A stretch of 64,000 nt of DNA, taken from NCBI RefSeq assembly GCF_023156285.1, contig NZ_JAKZAJ010000001.1, forward strand, positions 744,001 through 808,000, written 5' to 3'. Positions 1-9,097 of this stretch are shown here, piece after piece. A model generated the notes under the pieces. The model did not search any database. It saw only the letters and a list, made by a program, of their open reading frames with translations, and was not told the DNA's origin. This DNA comes from Marinobacter koreensis. Its GTDB lineage: Bacteria; Pseudomonadota; Gammaproteobacteria; Pseudomonadales; Oleiphilaceae. A program made the translations under genes and the position numbers. How positions within the stretch are numbered: the first letter of the stretch is position 1; each line of letters opens with the position of its first letter.

Positions 1-2
1 TC

Positions 3-1307
3 GTGGCCGATCATTCCCAGCCAACCGGAGAACAGCCGGAGCCAGCGCAGTCCCGCTCCGAGCCTCTGGGAGACGCTTCCGGCCATCACCATGTCAGCCC
101 GTACCTGGTCTCCGTTTATGAGGCCATCCTGCTGGATGCCGTGAGCGAGAAGGCCAGTGATATCCATATCGAACAATACGACGAGCGGGTCCGGGTTCGC
201 CTTCGGGTAGACGGCGAATTACACGACCTCCCGCAATACCAGCTAACGCCCCGCGAACTGCGCGGCGTTATCAATGTGATCAAGCTTCGGGCCGAGCTGA
301 ATATTGCAGAACACCGATTGCCCCAGGGTGGTCGTTCCCAGCTCAAGATGGGCGACAATCGCTTTGACCTGCGGGTACAGACCCAACCATCCCTTCACGG
401 AGAGCATGCGGTTATCCGGTTGCTTCCCCAGACCGGCCGGGCAATGACGATCTCGGAGCTGGGCATGTCCAGAGTGATTGGCGCCCGTTACCAGCGTTTG
501 CTGGACAACCCGGCGGGACTGGTGTTGGTGGTGGGGCCAACGGGGTCGGGCAAATCCACGACCCTGTATGCCGGTCTCCAGACCCTGGCGGATGATGGCC
601 GTAGAAAGGTGATCACCGTCGAGGACCCGATCGAATATTCGATCGACAACATTCAGCAGACCCGGGTTCGGGCCGACATCGGTTTCAGCTTTGCCGATGC
701 CATGCGGGCCTTTGTCCGTGAGGATCCGGACGTCATCCTGGTGGGCGAGATCCGGGACCAGGAAACGGCCCTGGAGGCGATAAGGGCTTCCCAGACCGGG
801 CACGTTGTGTTGTCCACGCTGCACTCCAACGATGCAGTGGATTCCTTGCAGCGACTCTATGATCTGGGGATTCACCCCAACTCCATCGCAGGCGAACTGC
901 TGGCGGTTATTGCGCAGCGCTTGGCCAAACGCATCTGCACGCATTGCCGGCGGCCGGCAGAGCCGGAGCCGATGATCCTGTCGGAGCTGTTTCCGGACGG
1001 GGCGCCGGCGAATTTCCAGTGTTTCGAGGGCGAAGGCTGTGACAAGTGCAACGGTCGCGGAACGGTCGGTCGTGTGGCGATCGTCGAGTACCTTGAGGTA
1101 AATGCCGATATCCGGAACGCCATCTCCAGCCAGCCCCCCATAGGCGAGTTGCGCTGGCGCGCCCTGGACGCCGGCCTGATTACCATGCGTGACAGTGCCC
1201 TGGACCAGGTGATCGAGGGAATTATCCCCCTGTCAGAATTACCGCGTATCCTGCCCCGGGAGCGAATGGCTCCGGAAATCCGGGGCGGCCGCAGGAGTCA
1301 ACCATGA
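3..1307 (+). CDS. GspE/PilB-family secretion/pilus ATPase (5' end probably outside window)
   Basis: Hexameric AAA+ ATPase of the type II secretion/type IV pilus assembly family, which powers pseudopilus or pilus subunit assembly at the inner membrane. Visible are the N2-like segment (SDIHIEQYDERVRVRLRVDG), a Walker A GPTGSGKST near residue 178, Asp box/Walker B DVILVGEIRD near 243, the His box STLHSND, and a tetracysteine zinc site (CTHC near 312, CDKC near 347). The frame is open back to the first base and GTG at 3 is only the first possible start. Family members often carry a further N-terminal domain, so the gene is probably truncated by the window edge. The stop overlaps the ATG of the next gene by 4 bp, indicating one operon. 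Which secretion or pilus machine it serves cannot be seen here. Confidence 0.85.
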   Translation: MADHSQPTGEQPEPAQSRSEPLGDASGHHHVSPYLVSVYEAILLDAVSEKASDIHIEQYDERVRVRLRVDGELHDLPQYQLTPRELRGVINVIKLRAELNIAEHRLPQGGRSQLKMGDNRFDLRVQTQPSLHGEHAVIRLLPQTGRAMTISELGMSRVIGARYQRLLDNPAGLVLVVGPTGSGKSTTLYAGLQTLADDGRRKVITVEDPIEYSIDNIQQTRVRADIGFSFADAMRAFVREDPDVILVGEIRDQETALEAIRASQTGHVVLSTLHSNDAVDSLQRLYDLGIHPNSIAGELLAVIAQRLAKRICTHCRRPAEPEPMILSELFPDGAPANFQCFEGEGCDKCNGRGTVGRVAIVEYLEVNADIRNAISSQPPIGELRWRALDAGLITMRDSALDQVIEGIIPLSELPRILPRERMAPEIRGGRRSQP

Positions 1308-2413
1308 CAGACTCAAATCCTACTCTTGGACCCAAGGCGGCCCAGCGGGAGCCCGCCGAAGTAGTCTATGCCGATGAGCTGAAAAGGCTGGCGGAGACGG
1401 ACTCGGGGCCGGTGCCTCCCGGCTGGTTGCTCTCTCCCCGTGCGGTTGAAACTTTCGTGCTCGGGGATCCGGAACAGGGCATTGAACGGAAGTTCGTGGC
1501 CGACCGGGCCATGGTGATCCGGATTATCATCTCGCTATGTACCACACGTGGCTGTTTGCTGGTCGGGGAACCGGGAACCGCAAAATCCTGGCTCTCTGAA
1601 CTCCTGGCAGCAGCGATCTCCGGTTCGTCCACGCTGACCCTGCAGGGTGGCGCCATCAGCCAGGTAGGGCAACTGCTATACAGCTGGAACGAAGCCATAC
1701 TCAAACAGAAAGGGCCATGCCGTGAGGCTCTGGTGCCCAGCCCGCTGCTTCGGGGCATGATGGAAGGCCGGCTCGTTCGGTTCGAGGAAGTCGCTCGTTG
1801 CCCCCAGGCACTGCAGGATGCGCTGCTGTCGGTGCTGTCCGACCGGGTGGTGATCATTCCTGAACTCGAGGGTGAGGAGGGCGTCGTCCTGTCCCGGGAA
1901 GGGTTTAACGTGGTCGCCACGTCCAACAGCATTGACGAGGGCGTCCACGCCATGAGCGCCGCGCTCAAGCGCCGGATGGATTTTGAGGAGATTCGTCCGA
2001 TTCCACATCTGGCCGACGAACTGGATGTGGTTCTGAGTGAAGTCCGGAAAGCGAATGCAGCGGCCGGTGTGGCTGCCGAGCCGGATGACGCGGCACTCGA
2101 AGTTCTGGTCACCATGTTCCACGAACTCCGTAACGGCCAGACCCTGGACGGCCGGAGTACAGACCGCCTGGCCGGAGCCGCCCTGTCGACAGCCGAAGCG
2201 GTCGCGGTAGCTCACGCGGCCAGTCTGAATGCCTGGTATTACGGTGGCGGCGCGCTGACGGTGGAGCATCTGATGCATCACGTGATCGGGTCAGCCCTGA
2301 AGGATCAGCCCGAGGATCGCCGTCGTCTCAGGCATTATTTCGAAACCACGGTTTCCGGACGTCGCGGCACACACTGGGAACAGGTGTGGGCGATGCGATC
2401 ACTGATCCGCTGA
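1304..2413 (+). CDS. MoxR-type AAA ATPase, orphan
   Basis: AAA+ ATPase of the MoxR/RavA-like helix-2-insert type. It has Walker A GEPGTAKS (about residues 88-95), a Walker-B-like VRFEEVARC (about 157-165), a sensor-1 segment NVVATSN (about 202) and a C-terminal helical lid. Such ATPases usually act as chaperone-like remodellers with a VWA-domain partner. No VWA gene lies downstream: the 3' end overlaps a convergent gene by 15 bp. The start overlaps the upstream secretion-type ATPase (ATGA), so both are probably co-transcribed, and any partner would lie left of the window. It is distinct from the canonical moxR at 17481-18455. The family call is good; the function is unknown. Confidence 0.75.
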   Translation: MTDSNPTLGPKAAQREPAEVVYADELKRLAETDSGPVPPGWLLSPRAVETFVLGDPEQGIERKFVADRAMVIRIIISLCTTRGCLLVGEPGTAKSWLSELLAAAISGSSTLTLQGGAISQVGQLLYSWNEAILKQKGPCREALVPSPLLRGMMEGRLVRFEEVARCPQALQDALLSVLSDRVVIIPELEGEEGVVLSREGFNVVATSNSIDEGVHAMSAALKRRMDFEEIRPIPHLADELDVVLSEVRKANAAAGVAAEPDDAALEVLVTMFHELRNGQTLDGRSTDRLAGAALSTAEAVAVAHAASLNAWYYGGGALTVEHLMHHVIGSALKDQPEDRRRLRHYFETTVSGRRGTHWEQVWAMRSLIR

Positions 2414-2725
2414 GGGGGATGGCTTGTCCTGGCCGGCATCGTCCGGTGTCCGGCCCTGGATATGGAAGGCAAAGGCCAGAATCTCGGCGATGACGCGGTA
2501 CAGCGTCTCCGGTATTTCGTCGTTCAGCGACAGTCTCGCAAGTATGGCTGCCAGTTCCGGGTTTTCGTACAGAGGCACATTGTGCTCCCGGGCGATCCGG
2601 ATAATTTCGTCGGCCAGCTCGTAAGTGCCGGTTGCGGTAACGGTTGGCGCTCGTTCGCCGTCGTACTTGAGGGCGACGGCGGCGCGGGATCCTTCGGGGT
2701 TTCGTTGATCGTCCGTCTGATTCAT
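2399..2725 (-). CDS. FlhB C-terminal-domain-like protein (FhlB type)
   Basis: A 108-residue protein resembling the free-standing cytoplasmic domain of the flagellar export switch protein FlhB (COG2257 type). The segment AVALKYDGERAPTVTATGTYELADEIIRIAREHNVPLYENPELAAIL follows the FlhB-C fold pattern but is not preceded by the membrane part, and the autocleavage motif NPTH is absent. Such proteins lie beside fliK in many gammaproteobacteria and are thought to influence export specificity. The start overlaps the fliK stop (ATGA), so the two form an operon transcribed leftward. The C-terminus is acidic/proline-rich (about the last 18 residues). The 3' end overlaps the convergent MoxR-type gene. 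Confidence 0.8.
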   Translation of the reverse strand: MNQTDDQRNPEGSRAAVALKYDGERAPTVTATGTYELADEIIRIAREHNVPLYENPELAAILARLSLNDEIPETLYRVIAEILAFAFHIQGRTPDDAGQDKPSPSADQ

Positions 2726-4053
2726 GCGCGGGTGTCCACCAGTCTGTGTTCGAGACGTGTCTCGGTCTGCCGGGGTTTTCCAAGGCGGGACTCCAGCTCC
2801 GTAACCTCCAGCCCGAGATCACTCAGGCTTTTTCTCAGCGTCGGAAGTTGTTCGTTCACCTGCCTGAGCGTGGATTGTCGCTCAGCCCAAACCTTCGCGC
2901 CGACGGATGTCTGGCTGATGGCCACGTCGAAATGCAGGGGGCCTGCCTCGTCCAGGTCGATCACCAGGTTCAGTCGCCATTCACTGACCGTCCGTTTCCG
3001 GGCCGAGTCGGCTTCGCTGCCTTCTCGATCGTTCTGTTCGATTCTCAGTTGAGCCACCCTTGGCTCCTGTTGAGCATTGAGCCAGGGCAATTCCAGCAAC
3101 ATGGTCGATGTCGGCGCGCCGGTTTCGCCGCCCGCTCTGGTGGTCAAAACCTGGCTGTGTAACTGGTTGACGGTAATTCGATTGAGCATGCCAGCCAACA
3201 TCTTGAGTGTCTGGCCGACCGAGGCTGCTTCACCTGACTGCCCGGCGGCGGGCGCAGGCGCCGGCTGGGCCGTAGGAAACTGGAGGGGGGCCTGCAGGAG
3301 TTCCGGGCTTTGCAGCGGTACAATCCGGTTGAATTCACTGATTGGCTGGCTGCGCTGGGCGAGAAGGGCCGACACCACCTTCATCAGGGCAAGTTTCAGG
3401 TCTGCAGCCGGGGTCTCCGATGCCCGTGCCAGTTGGCTTTCTGCAAAGAGGCCGCTGTCCGCCAGCCACTGGCGGATCGTCGCCGGCGCCTGTTCCGAGC
3501 GCCCCGATCCGGGCTTGAAGCTGGTTGGGTCGGGCATTCGCGCCAACACCTGTTCCAATGCCTGTCGGGCTGGTTCGGGAAGTGCCTGGGCTGTCACCAT
3601 CGAGGGCAACTGTCCGGGGCCGGGATCCGGTCGGAGACCGCTGGTCAGTGCTTTTGCCAATGTGGCAAGGCCGGGACCCAGTGACTGCTGCCACGGCAGT
3701 CTTTGCGCTAGCGCACGGGCAATGGTTGCCTCGGGCGCTTCCGGCAATTTCCCCATCAGGCGCAGTTCGTTACCGGCACGCATGACCCGAAGCCAGTCAC
3801 CGGGCTCCACTTTGACTTCCCGAAGCGCGGCCTCCACCAGCAGAGGTTTGTTGCGGACCTCCAGCAGCAACTCAGGCGGTGCGCCCTTCTTCTGTATCAC
3901 TTCCGCGACCCGTGCCAGCACGGTGTCGTTATTTCGCAGTTGCAGCTGGTCCAGCAATTGGCGCGCCGCCGGAAGCGGGCTGGCGAAGGAAGAGCCCGAT
4001 TGGGCGGAGGGCTGGCCCGAGGGCTGAATGGGCAGGTTGCCGGGAAGCTTCAT
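2722..4053 (-). CDS. fliK: flagellar hook-length control protein FliK
   Basis: Secreted ruler that measures hook length and, through contact with FlhB, switches export from hook to filament subunits. The 443-residue protein has a Pro/Gln/Ala-rich N-terminus and middle part and a conserved C-terminal Flg_hook domain (about residues 300-410, including LNLVIDLDEAGPLHFDVAISQ). The ATG at 4053 (MKLPGNLP) is preferred over an upstream in-frame start at 4122, which adds an unlikely extension. It forms an operon with the FlhB-C-like gene. No other flagellar gene is in the window, so this is an isolated flagellar pair next to ccm genes. Confidence 0.8.
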   Translation of the reverse strand: MKLPGNLPIQPSGQPSAQSGSSFASPLPAARQLLDQLQLRNNDTVLARVAEVIQKKGAPPELLLEVRNKPLLVEAALREVKVEPGDWLRVMRAGNELRLMGKLPEAPEATIARALAQRLPWQQSLGPGLATLAKALTSGLRPDPGPGQLPSMVTAQALPEPARQALEQVLARMPDPTSFKPGSGRSEQAPATIRQWLADSGLFAESQLARASETPAADLKLALMKVVSALLAQRSQPISEFNRIVPLQSPELLQAPLQFPTAQPAPAPAAGQSGEAASVGQTLKMLAGMLNRITVNQLHSQVLTTRAGGETGAPTSTMLLELPWLNAQQEPRVAQLRIEQNDREGSEADSARKRTVSEWRLNLVIDLDEAGPLHFDVAISQTSVGAKVWAERQSTLRQVNEQLPTLRKSLSDLGLEVTELESRLGKPRQTETRLEHRLVDTRA

Positions 4054-4101
4054 AATGGCCAATTTTGATGCTGAGCAAGAGTATTCCGGAGGCGCTTTCG
4101 T

Positions 4102-4107
4102 TATAAT
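4102..4107 (+). promoter_or_regulatory. candidate -10 box upstream of ccmA
   Basis: A consensus TATAAT hexamer lies 107 bp before the ccmA start, in the gap between divergent fliK and ccmA. No good -35 is seen at 16-18 bp. The same AT-rich spot could serve fliK on the other strand. Low-certainty call from sequence only. Confidence 0.35.
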
Positions 4108-4213
4108 ACGCGCCGCCGGCACCGGTTGCCGTGAGTGATGTCTGCACCCGTCGTGTCAGTCATGAATGTATGTGATGCCACTAAACCGAGCATCGCCTGG
4201 ATCTGAGGCCCTG

Positions 4214-4852
4214 ATGTCCGAGCCGTTACTACAGGCTATCAATCTTGAGTGTGAACGGGATGAGCGGACGCTGTTCCGCAACCTTTCTTTCTCAATACTG
4301 CCCGGTACAGTGACGCGTGTCGAGGGTCCGAATGGCTCTGGTAAAACCACGCTCCTGAGGATTCTCGCCGGGCTGAACGATGCCTGGACCGGAGAGTTGC
4401 TCTGGTGCGGGGAGCCGCGGCGCCTGAGGCGCGAAAGCTTTCTAAGAAATATGCTGTACCTGGGGCACCGCCCCGGCATCAAGCCCTTGCTGACGCCCCT
4501 GGAAAATCTCCGGGCCCTGACAGCCGGCCGCTATCCCATGGACGACGAGGTGTTGCTCCGCGCCCTTTCCGGGACGGGCCTGGACGGCTTCGAGCACGTA
4601 CCCAGCCGGAATCTGTCCGCGGGTCAGCAGCGCAGGGTCGCCCTGGCGCGGTTATTGATCGCAGATGAGCCTCTCTGGTTACTGGACGAAGTGTTCACTG
4701 CCATTGATGTCCAGGGCGTTGAGGCGATTGAGGCATTGCTGCAACAGCGTGCGGAAGAGGGAGGCGCGGTGGTGGTCACGACTCACCACGACCTGGATCT
4801 GCCGGCCATGCAACGGATTTCCCTGGGCGAAGGTGACTGGGATGACAGCTAA
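4214..4852 (+). CDS. ccmA: cytochrome c maturation ABC transporter ATPase CcmA
   Basis: ATPase of the CcmABCD heme-handling complex, which releases holo-CcmE from CcmC during System I cytochrome c biogenesis. The 212-residue protein has Walker A GPNGSGKTT (about 39-47), ABC signature LSAGQQRRVALAR (about 134) and Walker B LWLLDEV (about 154). The start at 4214 is chosen because upstream in-frame codons add 16 unconserved residues and family proteins are about 205-215 residues. First gene of ccmABCDEFGHI; it overlaps ccmB by 11 bp. Confidence 0.93.
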   Translation: MSEPLLQAINLECERDERTLFRNLSFSILPGTVTRVEGPNGSGKTTLLRILAGLNDAWTGELLWCGEPRRLRRESFLRNMLYLGHRPGIKPLLTPLENLRALTAGRYPMDDEVLLRALSGTGLDGFEHVPSRNLSAGQQRRVALARLLIADEPLWLLDEVFTAIDVQGVEAIEALLQQRAEEGGAVVVTTHHDLDLPAMQRISLGEGDWDDS

Positions 4853-5564
4853 AGCGCCGGACATACGGCCGGTGACCGCCAGTGTCGGGGTGGCGCAGGC
4901 CATGAAAAGTGTTTTCCTGAGGGATGTGCGGGTCGCGTTCCGTCAGAGGCAGGATCTGCTCAACCCCCTGCTTTTCTGCGTCATGGTGGTGACCCTATTC
5001 CCCCTTGGGGTTAGTCCGGAAGTGTCATTTCTGCGCGAAGCCGGAGCCGGTATCCTGTGGGTAGCGGCTCTATTGTCTGTGTTGCTGTCTCTGGATCACC
5101 TGTTCCGCCACGATTTTGACGACGGAACGCTGGAACAGCTGGTACTCCAGCCCCAGCCGCTGTTCCTGCTGGTGCTGGCCAAGACGGTGGCGCACTGGAT
5201 ATTGACCGGGTTGCCACTGGTAGTGCTGACACCGGTTTTAGGGGTTATGGTGCAGTTGCCGGGGAACTCCATCGCAGTTCTGTGTCTAACGCTGCTGATC
5301 GGCACGCCGGTGCTGAGCCTGATCGGTTCGATCGGAGCGGCCCTGACGCTGGGATTGCGGTCGGCGGGAGTGTTATTGTCCCTGCTGATCATTCCGCTGT
5401 ACATTCCCGTGCTGATTTTCGGAACGGGGACGGTGGCAGCCGCCTCAGAGGGCGCGCCAGTGGGTGCGTATCTGGCGTTGATGGGTGCATTTCTGGTGTT
5501 GGCGGTGACCCTGGCACCGTTCGCGTCAGCGGCGGCCCTGAAAATAAGTTTGTCCAACAGCTAA
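4842..5564 (+). CDS. ccmB: heme exporter membrane protein CcmB
   Basis: Membrane subunit of the CcmABCD complex in the inner membrane. The protein (240 residues from this start) has about six hydrophobic segments and the typical N-terminal SVFLRDVRVAFRQRQDLLNPLLF. The ATG at 4842 has a good ribosome-binding site (GAAGG) and overlaps the ccmA end. A later ATG at 4902 would give 220 residues, the E. coli length, but its ribosome-binding site is poor. Function by family and by its place in the ccm operon. Confidence 0.9.
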   Translation: MTAKAPDIRPVTASVGVAQAMKSVFLRDVRVAFRQRQDLLNPLLFCVMVVTLFPLGVSPEVSFLREAGAGILWVAALLSVLLSLDHLFRHDFDDGTLEQLVLQPQPLFLLVLAKTVAHWILTGLPLVVLTPVLGVMVQLPGNSIAVLCLTLLIGTPVLSLIGSIGAALTLGLRSAGVLLSLLIIPLYIPVLIFGTGTVAAASEGAPVGAYLALMGAFLVLAVTLAPFASAAALKISLSNS

Positions 5565-5595
5565 TCAAAACGGTCGGATTTACGGGTAGCAATCG

Positions 5596-6339
5596 ATGTG
5601 GCAATTTTTTCACAAGCTGGGATCACCTAAATGGTTCTACGGGATTTCAACCCGGTTGATGCCCTGGCTGCTCGTTATTGGTACAGCCCTTTTGATGGCG
5701 GGCATTGTCTGGGGCCTTGCGTTTGCGCCGAAGGACTATCTGCAGGGTGATAGCTACCGCATTATCTTCATTCACGTTCCGACCGCGTTTCTGGCGCAGT
5801 CGGCCTATATCATGATGGCGGTTGCCGCAGTTGTGACGCTGGTCTGGCGAATGAAACTGGCCGATGTTTTTGTCAAGGCTGTCGCTCCGGTGGGGTTGGT
5901 GATTACTTTTCTTTCCCTGTTTACCGGCGCAGTATGGGGCAAACCCACCTGGGGCACCTGGTGGATCTGGGATGCCCGCCTGACCTCCATGCTGATTCTC
6001 CTGTTCCTTTATGGCGGGGTCATTGCCCTGGATCGGGCGATTAACGATGAAAAATCCGCTGCCCGTGCGGTCGCGGTTCTGGTGCTGGTCGGCGTGGTAA
6101 ACATCCCGATCATCAAATATTCGGTGGAATGGTGGAATACCCTGCATCAGCCTGCCACGTTCAAGCTCACCGAGAAGCCCTCAATGCCCGCCGAGATGTG
6201 GGTGCCGCTGTTGCTGGCGGTACTGGGGATGTATCTGATCTTTGGCTGGCTTGCGTGTATCCGGATGCAGACAGAAATTCTTGCGCGGGAGCAGAAGACC
6301 CGATGGGTCAAAGATCTGGTAATGGCGGGGAGGCACTGA
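5596..6339 (+). CDS. ccmC: heme-handling protein CcmC
   Basis: Inner-membrane protein that loads heme covalently onto CcmE. 247 residues with six membrane spans and the family's WWD tryptophan-rich periplasmic motif, [22 protein letters not shown] (about residues 118-140), with conserved His before and after it. Typical family length about 245. It follows ccmB by 31 bp and precedes ccmD by 3 bp. Confidence 0.95.
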   Translation: MWQFFHKLGSPKWFYGISTRLMPWLLVIGTALLMAGIVWGLAFAPKDYLQGDSYRIIFIHVPTAFLAQSAYIMMAVAAVVTLVWRMKLADVFVKAVAPVGLVITFLSLFTGAVWGKPTWGTWWIWDARLTSMLILLFLYGGVIALDRAINDEKSAARAVAVLVLVGVVNIPIIKYSVEWWNTLHQPATFKLTEKPSMPAEMWVPLLLAVLGMYLIFGWLACIRMQTEILAREQKTRWVKDLVMAGRH

Positions 6340-6342
6340 TCC

Positions 6343-6576
6343 ATGGCTTTTGATTCTTTTTCCGCGTTTCTCACAATGGGTGGGCATGGTCCCTACGTCT
6401 GGAGCAGTTACGGGGCATTCTTTGTGCTGATGGCGGCGCTGATGATCTCGTCCCTGCGCCGGCGCCGGGCCATGCTGGACGCCTGTCGGCGGAATTTCAT
6501 GTGCCAGGGCAAAGAGCCGGGTCGGGCAGACCGGCCGGCAGCCACGTTCACCCGAGTGGAAGTTTCCCAAGACTGA
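6343..6576 (+). CDS. ccmD: heme exporter accessory protein CcmD
   Basis: Small single-span membrane protein that helps release holo-CcmE from the CcmABC complex. 77 residues with the family start [19 protein letters not shown], one membrane helix (about 21-37) and a basic stretch RRRR straight after it. The C-terminal tail is longer than the hydrophobic core requires and looks unstructured. Its position between ccmC and ccmE confirms the call. Confidence 0.9.
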   Translation: MAFDSFSAFLTMGGHGPYVWSSYGAFFVLMAALMISSLRRRRAMLDACRRNFMCQGKEPGRADRPAATFTRVEVSQD

Positions 6577-6590
6577 CAGGCAGGTTCAGC

Positions 6591-7061
6591 ATGCATCCGA
6601 TCCGAAAAAAACGGCTTACCATCGTACTTTTCCTTCTGGCCGGAATTGGTGTCGCCGTGGGGCTGACGACCTATGCCCTGCGCCAGAACATCAATCTTTT
6701 CTATGATCCCAGCCAGATTGCCGCCGGTGAGGCGCCACACGATGTCCGGATCCGGGCCGGAGGTATGGTCGAGAAGGGCTCGGTGGTGCGTGATCCGGAG
6801 TCCCTGAAAGTCCGGTTCCGGGTGACCGATTTCCAGTCCTCCGTGCCAGTCGAGTACACAGGCATTCTTCCCGATCTGTTTGCCGAAGGGCAGGGGGTTG
6901 TGGCCATGGGCAAACTTGATGCTGGTGGCAGTTTTGTTGCCGACCAGGTGCTGGCCAAACACGACGAGAATTACATGCCACCGGAAGTGGCGGAGTCACT
7001 GAAGAAAACCGCTGATGGACAGCCTGTGGCCAATGGCGCTGCTCAGTCCGCATCGTATTGA
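6591..7061 (+). CDS. ccmE: periplasmic heme chaperone CcmE
   Basis: Membrane-anchored periplasmic chaperone that binds heme covalently through a histidine and passes it to CcmF. 156 residues, with an N-terminal anchor (about 8-28), a beta-barrel OB-fold domain, and the heme-binding block [14 protein letters not shown] containing the His and downstream Tyr. The start at 6591 is chosen over an earlier in-frame codon inside ccmD; length matches the family. Confidence 0.95.
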   Translation: MHPIRKKRLTIVLFLLAGIGVAVGLTTYALRQNINLFYDPSQIAAGEAPHDVRIRAGGMVEKGSVVRDPESLKVRFRVTDFQSSVPVEYTGILPDLFAEGQGVVAMGKLDAGGSFVADQVLAKHDENYMPPEVAESLKKTADGQPVANGAAQSASY

Positions 7062-7093
7062 TTAACCACCCGAAGCATGAATAGGGGATCGTG

Positions 7094-9097
7094 ATGTTTC
7101 CGGAACTCGGACAGATCGCACTGATACTGGCGCTGTTACTGGCAGTGCTCCTTTCCGTTGTGCCGCTGGTGGGCTCTCTGACAGGACGGGAGCAGCTTCA
7201 GGCCTTTGCACGCCCTCTGGCGTCGGGAATGTTCGTCTTCATCGCAATGGCGTTCGGGCTCCTGGTCCACGCGTTCCTGACCGATGATTTCTCGGTCGCC
7301 TATGTGGCCAATAACAGCAACAGCCTGCTGCCATGGTTTTACAAGTTCAGCGCAGTCTGGGGCGGTCACGAAGGGTCTCTCCTGTTGTGGATCCTGTTGT
7401 TGAGCGGGTGGACGATGGCAGTCGCGATTTTCAGTCGTCGGTTGCCGGCGGTCATGATCTCGCAGGTGCTGTCGGTCATGGGCATGATCTCTGTGGGTTT
7501 CCTGCTGTTTATCATCCTGACCTCCAATCCCTTCGATCGTTTGCTCCCCAACATTCCGGCAGACGGAGCCGACCTGAACCCCTTGCTTCAGGATATCGGC
7601 CTGATCATGCATCCGCCGATGCTTTATATGGGCTACGTCGGCTTCTCGGTGGCGTTTGCGTTTGCCATTGCAGCGCTGATCAACGGCCGTCTGGACGCGG
7701 CCTGGGCCCGCTGGTCGCGTCCCTGGACGACCGTGGCCTGGGCGTTTCTGTCGGTCGGGATTGCCTTGGGTAGCTGGTGGGCCTACTACGAGCTCGGTTG
7801 GGGTGGCTGGTGGTTCTGGGATCCGGTGGAGAACGCTTCGCTGCTGCCCTGGCTCGCAGGAACGGCGCTGATGCATTCGCTGGCGGTGACAGAAAAGCGG
7901 GGCGTGTTCAAATCATGGACCGTGCTGCTGGCCATTATTGCATTCTCCCTGAGCCTGCTGGGAACGTTCATGGTGCGCTCCGGCGTACTCACGTCGGTAC
8001 ACGCCTTCGCCTCCGATCCGGAGCGAGGCACGTTCCTGCTCATGCTCCTGGCGGTCACCGTTATTGCGAGCCTGACGCTTTATGCCTTCCGGGCACCGGT
8101 GGTTCATGTGCGTTCCCGCTATGGGTCACTGGGACGGGAAATCTTCCTGTTGCTGAACAACGTCCTGCTGGTGTCTGCGACCCTGCTGGTCGGCATTGGC
8201 ACGCTTTACCCGCTGGTCCTCGACTATCTCGATATGGGCAAGCTCTCCATCGGTGAACCTTTCTTCAACACCACGTTCACACCGCTGGCGATCGCCACCG
8301 GTCTGCTGCTCGGCGCAGGCATCTTTTCCCGGTGGAAGAAGACCGATGGCGGTTGGCTCGGGCGCAAACTGCTCTGGCCGCTGGCCATCAGTGTGGTCGT
8401 GACGACGGCAGTGGTGATCGGATACGGCGGGTTCAAACCCTGGGCGTTTGCCGGGGTCTTTACGGCCGTTTGGGTTGCGGTTGCGACCCTCTGGGACCTG
8501 AATGACAAATCCCGTTCCCGCAAGGGCCGCCTCCATGGCCTGAAGCGCCAGTCCCGCAGCTACTGGGGGATGGTGCTGGGTCATCTTGGCCTGGCGATGA
8601 CCATCGCCGGTGTGACCGTCGTCTCCAATTACGGTATTGAACGGGATGTCCGGATGAGCCCCGGGGATGTCGCCACTGTCGGCGATTACCAGTTTGCGTT
8701 TCGGGCGATGGGGCAGCGCCAGGGTCAGAACTATACCTCGCAATACGGCACCTTCGATGTCATGAAAGGCGGCGAGCGGATTGCCGTGCTGCATCCGGAA
8801 AAGCGCCAGTACAGCGTCGGAATGCGGGTTATGACCGAAGCGGATATCGATGCCGGATTGTCCCGGGATATCTTCGTCGCTATCGGCGAACATATCTCCG
8901 ACGGTGCCTGGGCCATCCGTTTGCAATACAAGCCGCTGATCCGCTGGCTTTGGCTCGGTGCGGTCGTAATGGCCATCGGGGGATTTTTCGCGATCTCCGA
9001 CCGGCGCTATCGCATCCGTGAGAATTCCGAGGAAACCGCTGGCGAAACCCGGGGAGCCAGACTGCCGGTCAAGGGTAGCGCGGAGGCGGTGTCGTGA
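7094..9097 (+). CDS. ccmF: cytochrome c heme lyase subunit CcmF
   Basis: Large polytopic membrane protein that joins heme from CcmE to apocytochrome CXXCH motifs. About 667 residues with many membrane spans, a WWD motif GGWWFWDPVENASLLPW (about residues 233-250), and His-containing loops such as LMHSLAVTEKRG. ATG at 7094 is preferred over the adjacent GTG at 7091 because it lies at better spacing from AGGGG at 7083-7087. The stop overlaps the ccmG start (GTGA). Confidence 0.96.
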   Translation: MFPELGQIALILALLLAVLLSVVPLVGSLTGREQLQAFARPLASGMFVFIAMAFGLLVHAFLTDDFSVAYVANNSNSLLPWFYKFSAVWGGHEGSLLLWILLLSGWTMAVAIFSRRLPAVMISQVLSVMGMISVGFLLFIILTSNPFDRLLPNIPADGADLNPLLQDIGLIMHPPMLYMGYVGFSVAFAFAIAALINGRLDAAWARWSRPWTTVAWAFLSVGIALGSWWAYYELGWGGWWFWDPVENASLLPWLAGTALMHSLAVTEKRGVFKSWTVLLAIIAFSLSLLGTFMVRSGVLTSVHAFASDPERGTFLLMLLAVTVIASLTLYAFRAPVVHVRSRYGSLGREIFLLLNNVLLVSATLLVGIGTLYPLVLDYLDMGKLSIGEPFFNTTFTPLAIATGLLLGAGIFSRWKKTDGGWLGRKLLWPLAISVVVTTAVVIGYGGFKPWAFAGVFTAVWVAVATLWDLNDKSRSRKGRLHGLKRQSRSYWGMVLGHLGLAMTIAGVTVVSNYGIERDVRMSPGDVATVGDYQFAFRAMGQRQGQNYTSQYGTFDVMKGGERIAVLHPEKRQYSVGMRVMTEADIDAGLSRDIFVAIGEHISDGAWAIRLQYKPLIRWLWLGAVVMAIGGFFAISDRRYRIRENSEETAGETRGARLPVKGSAEAVS

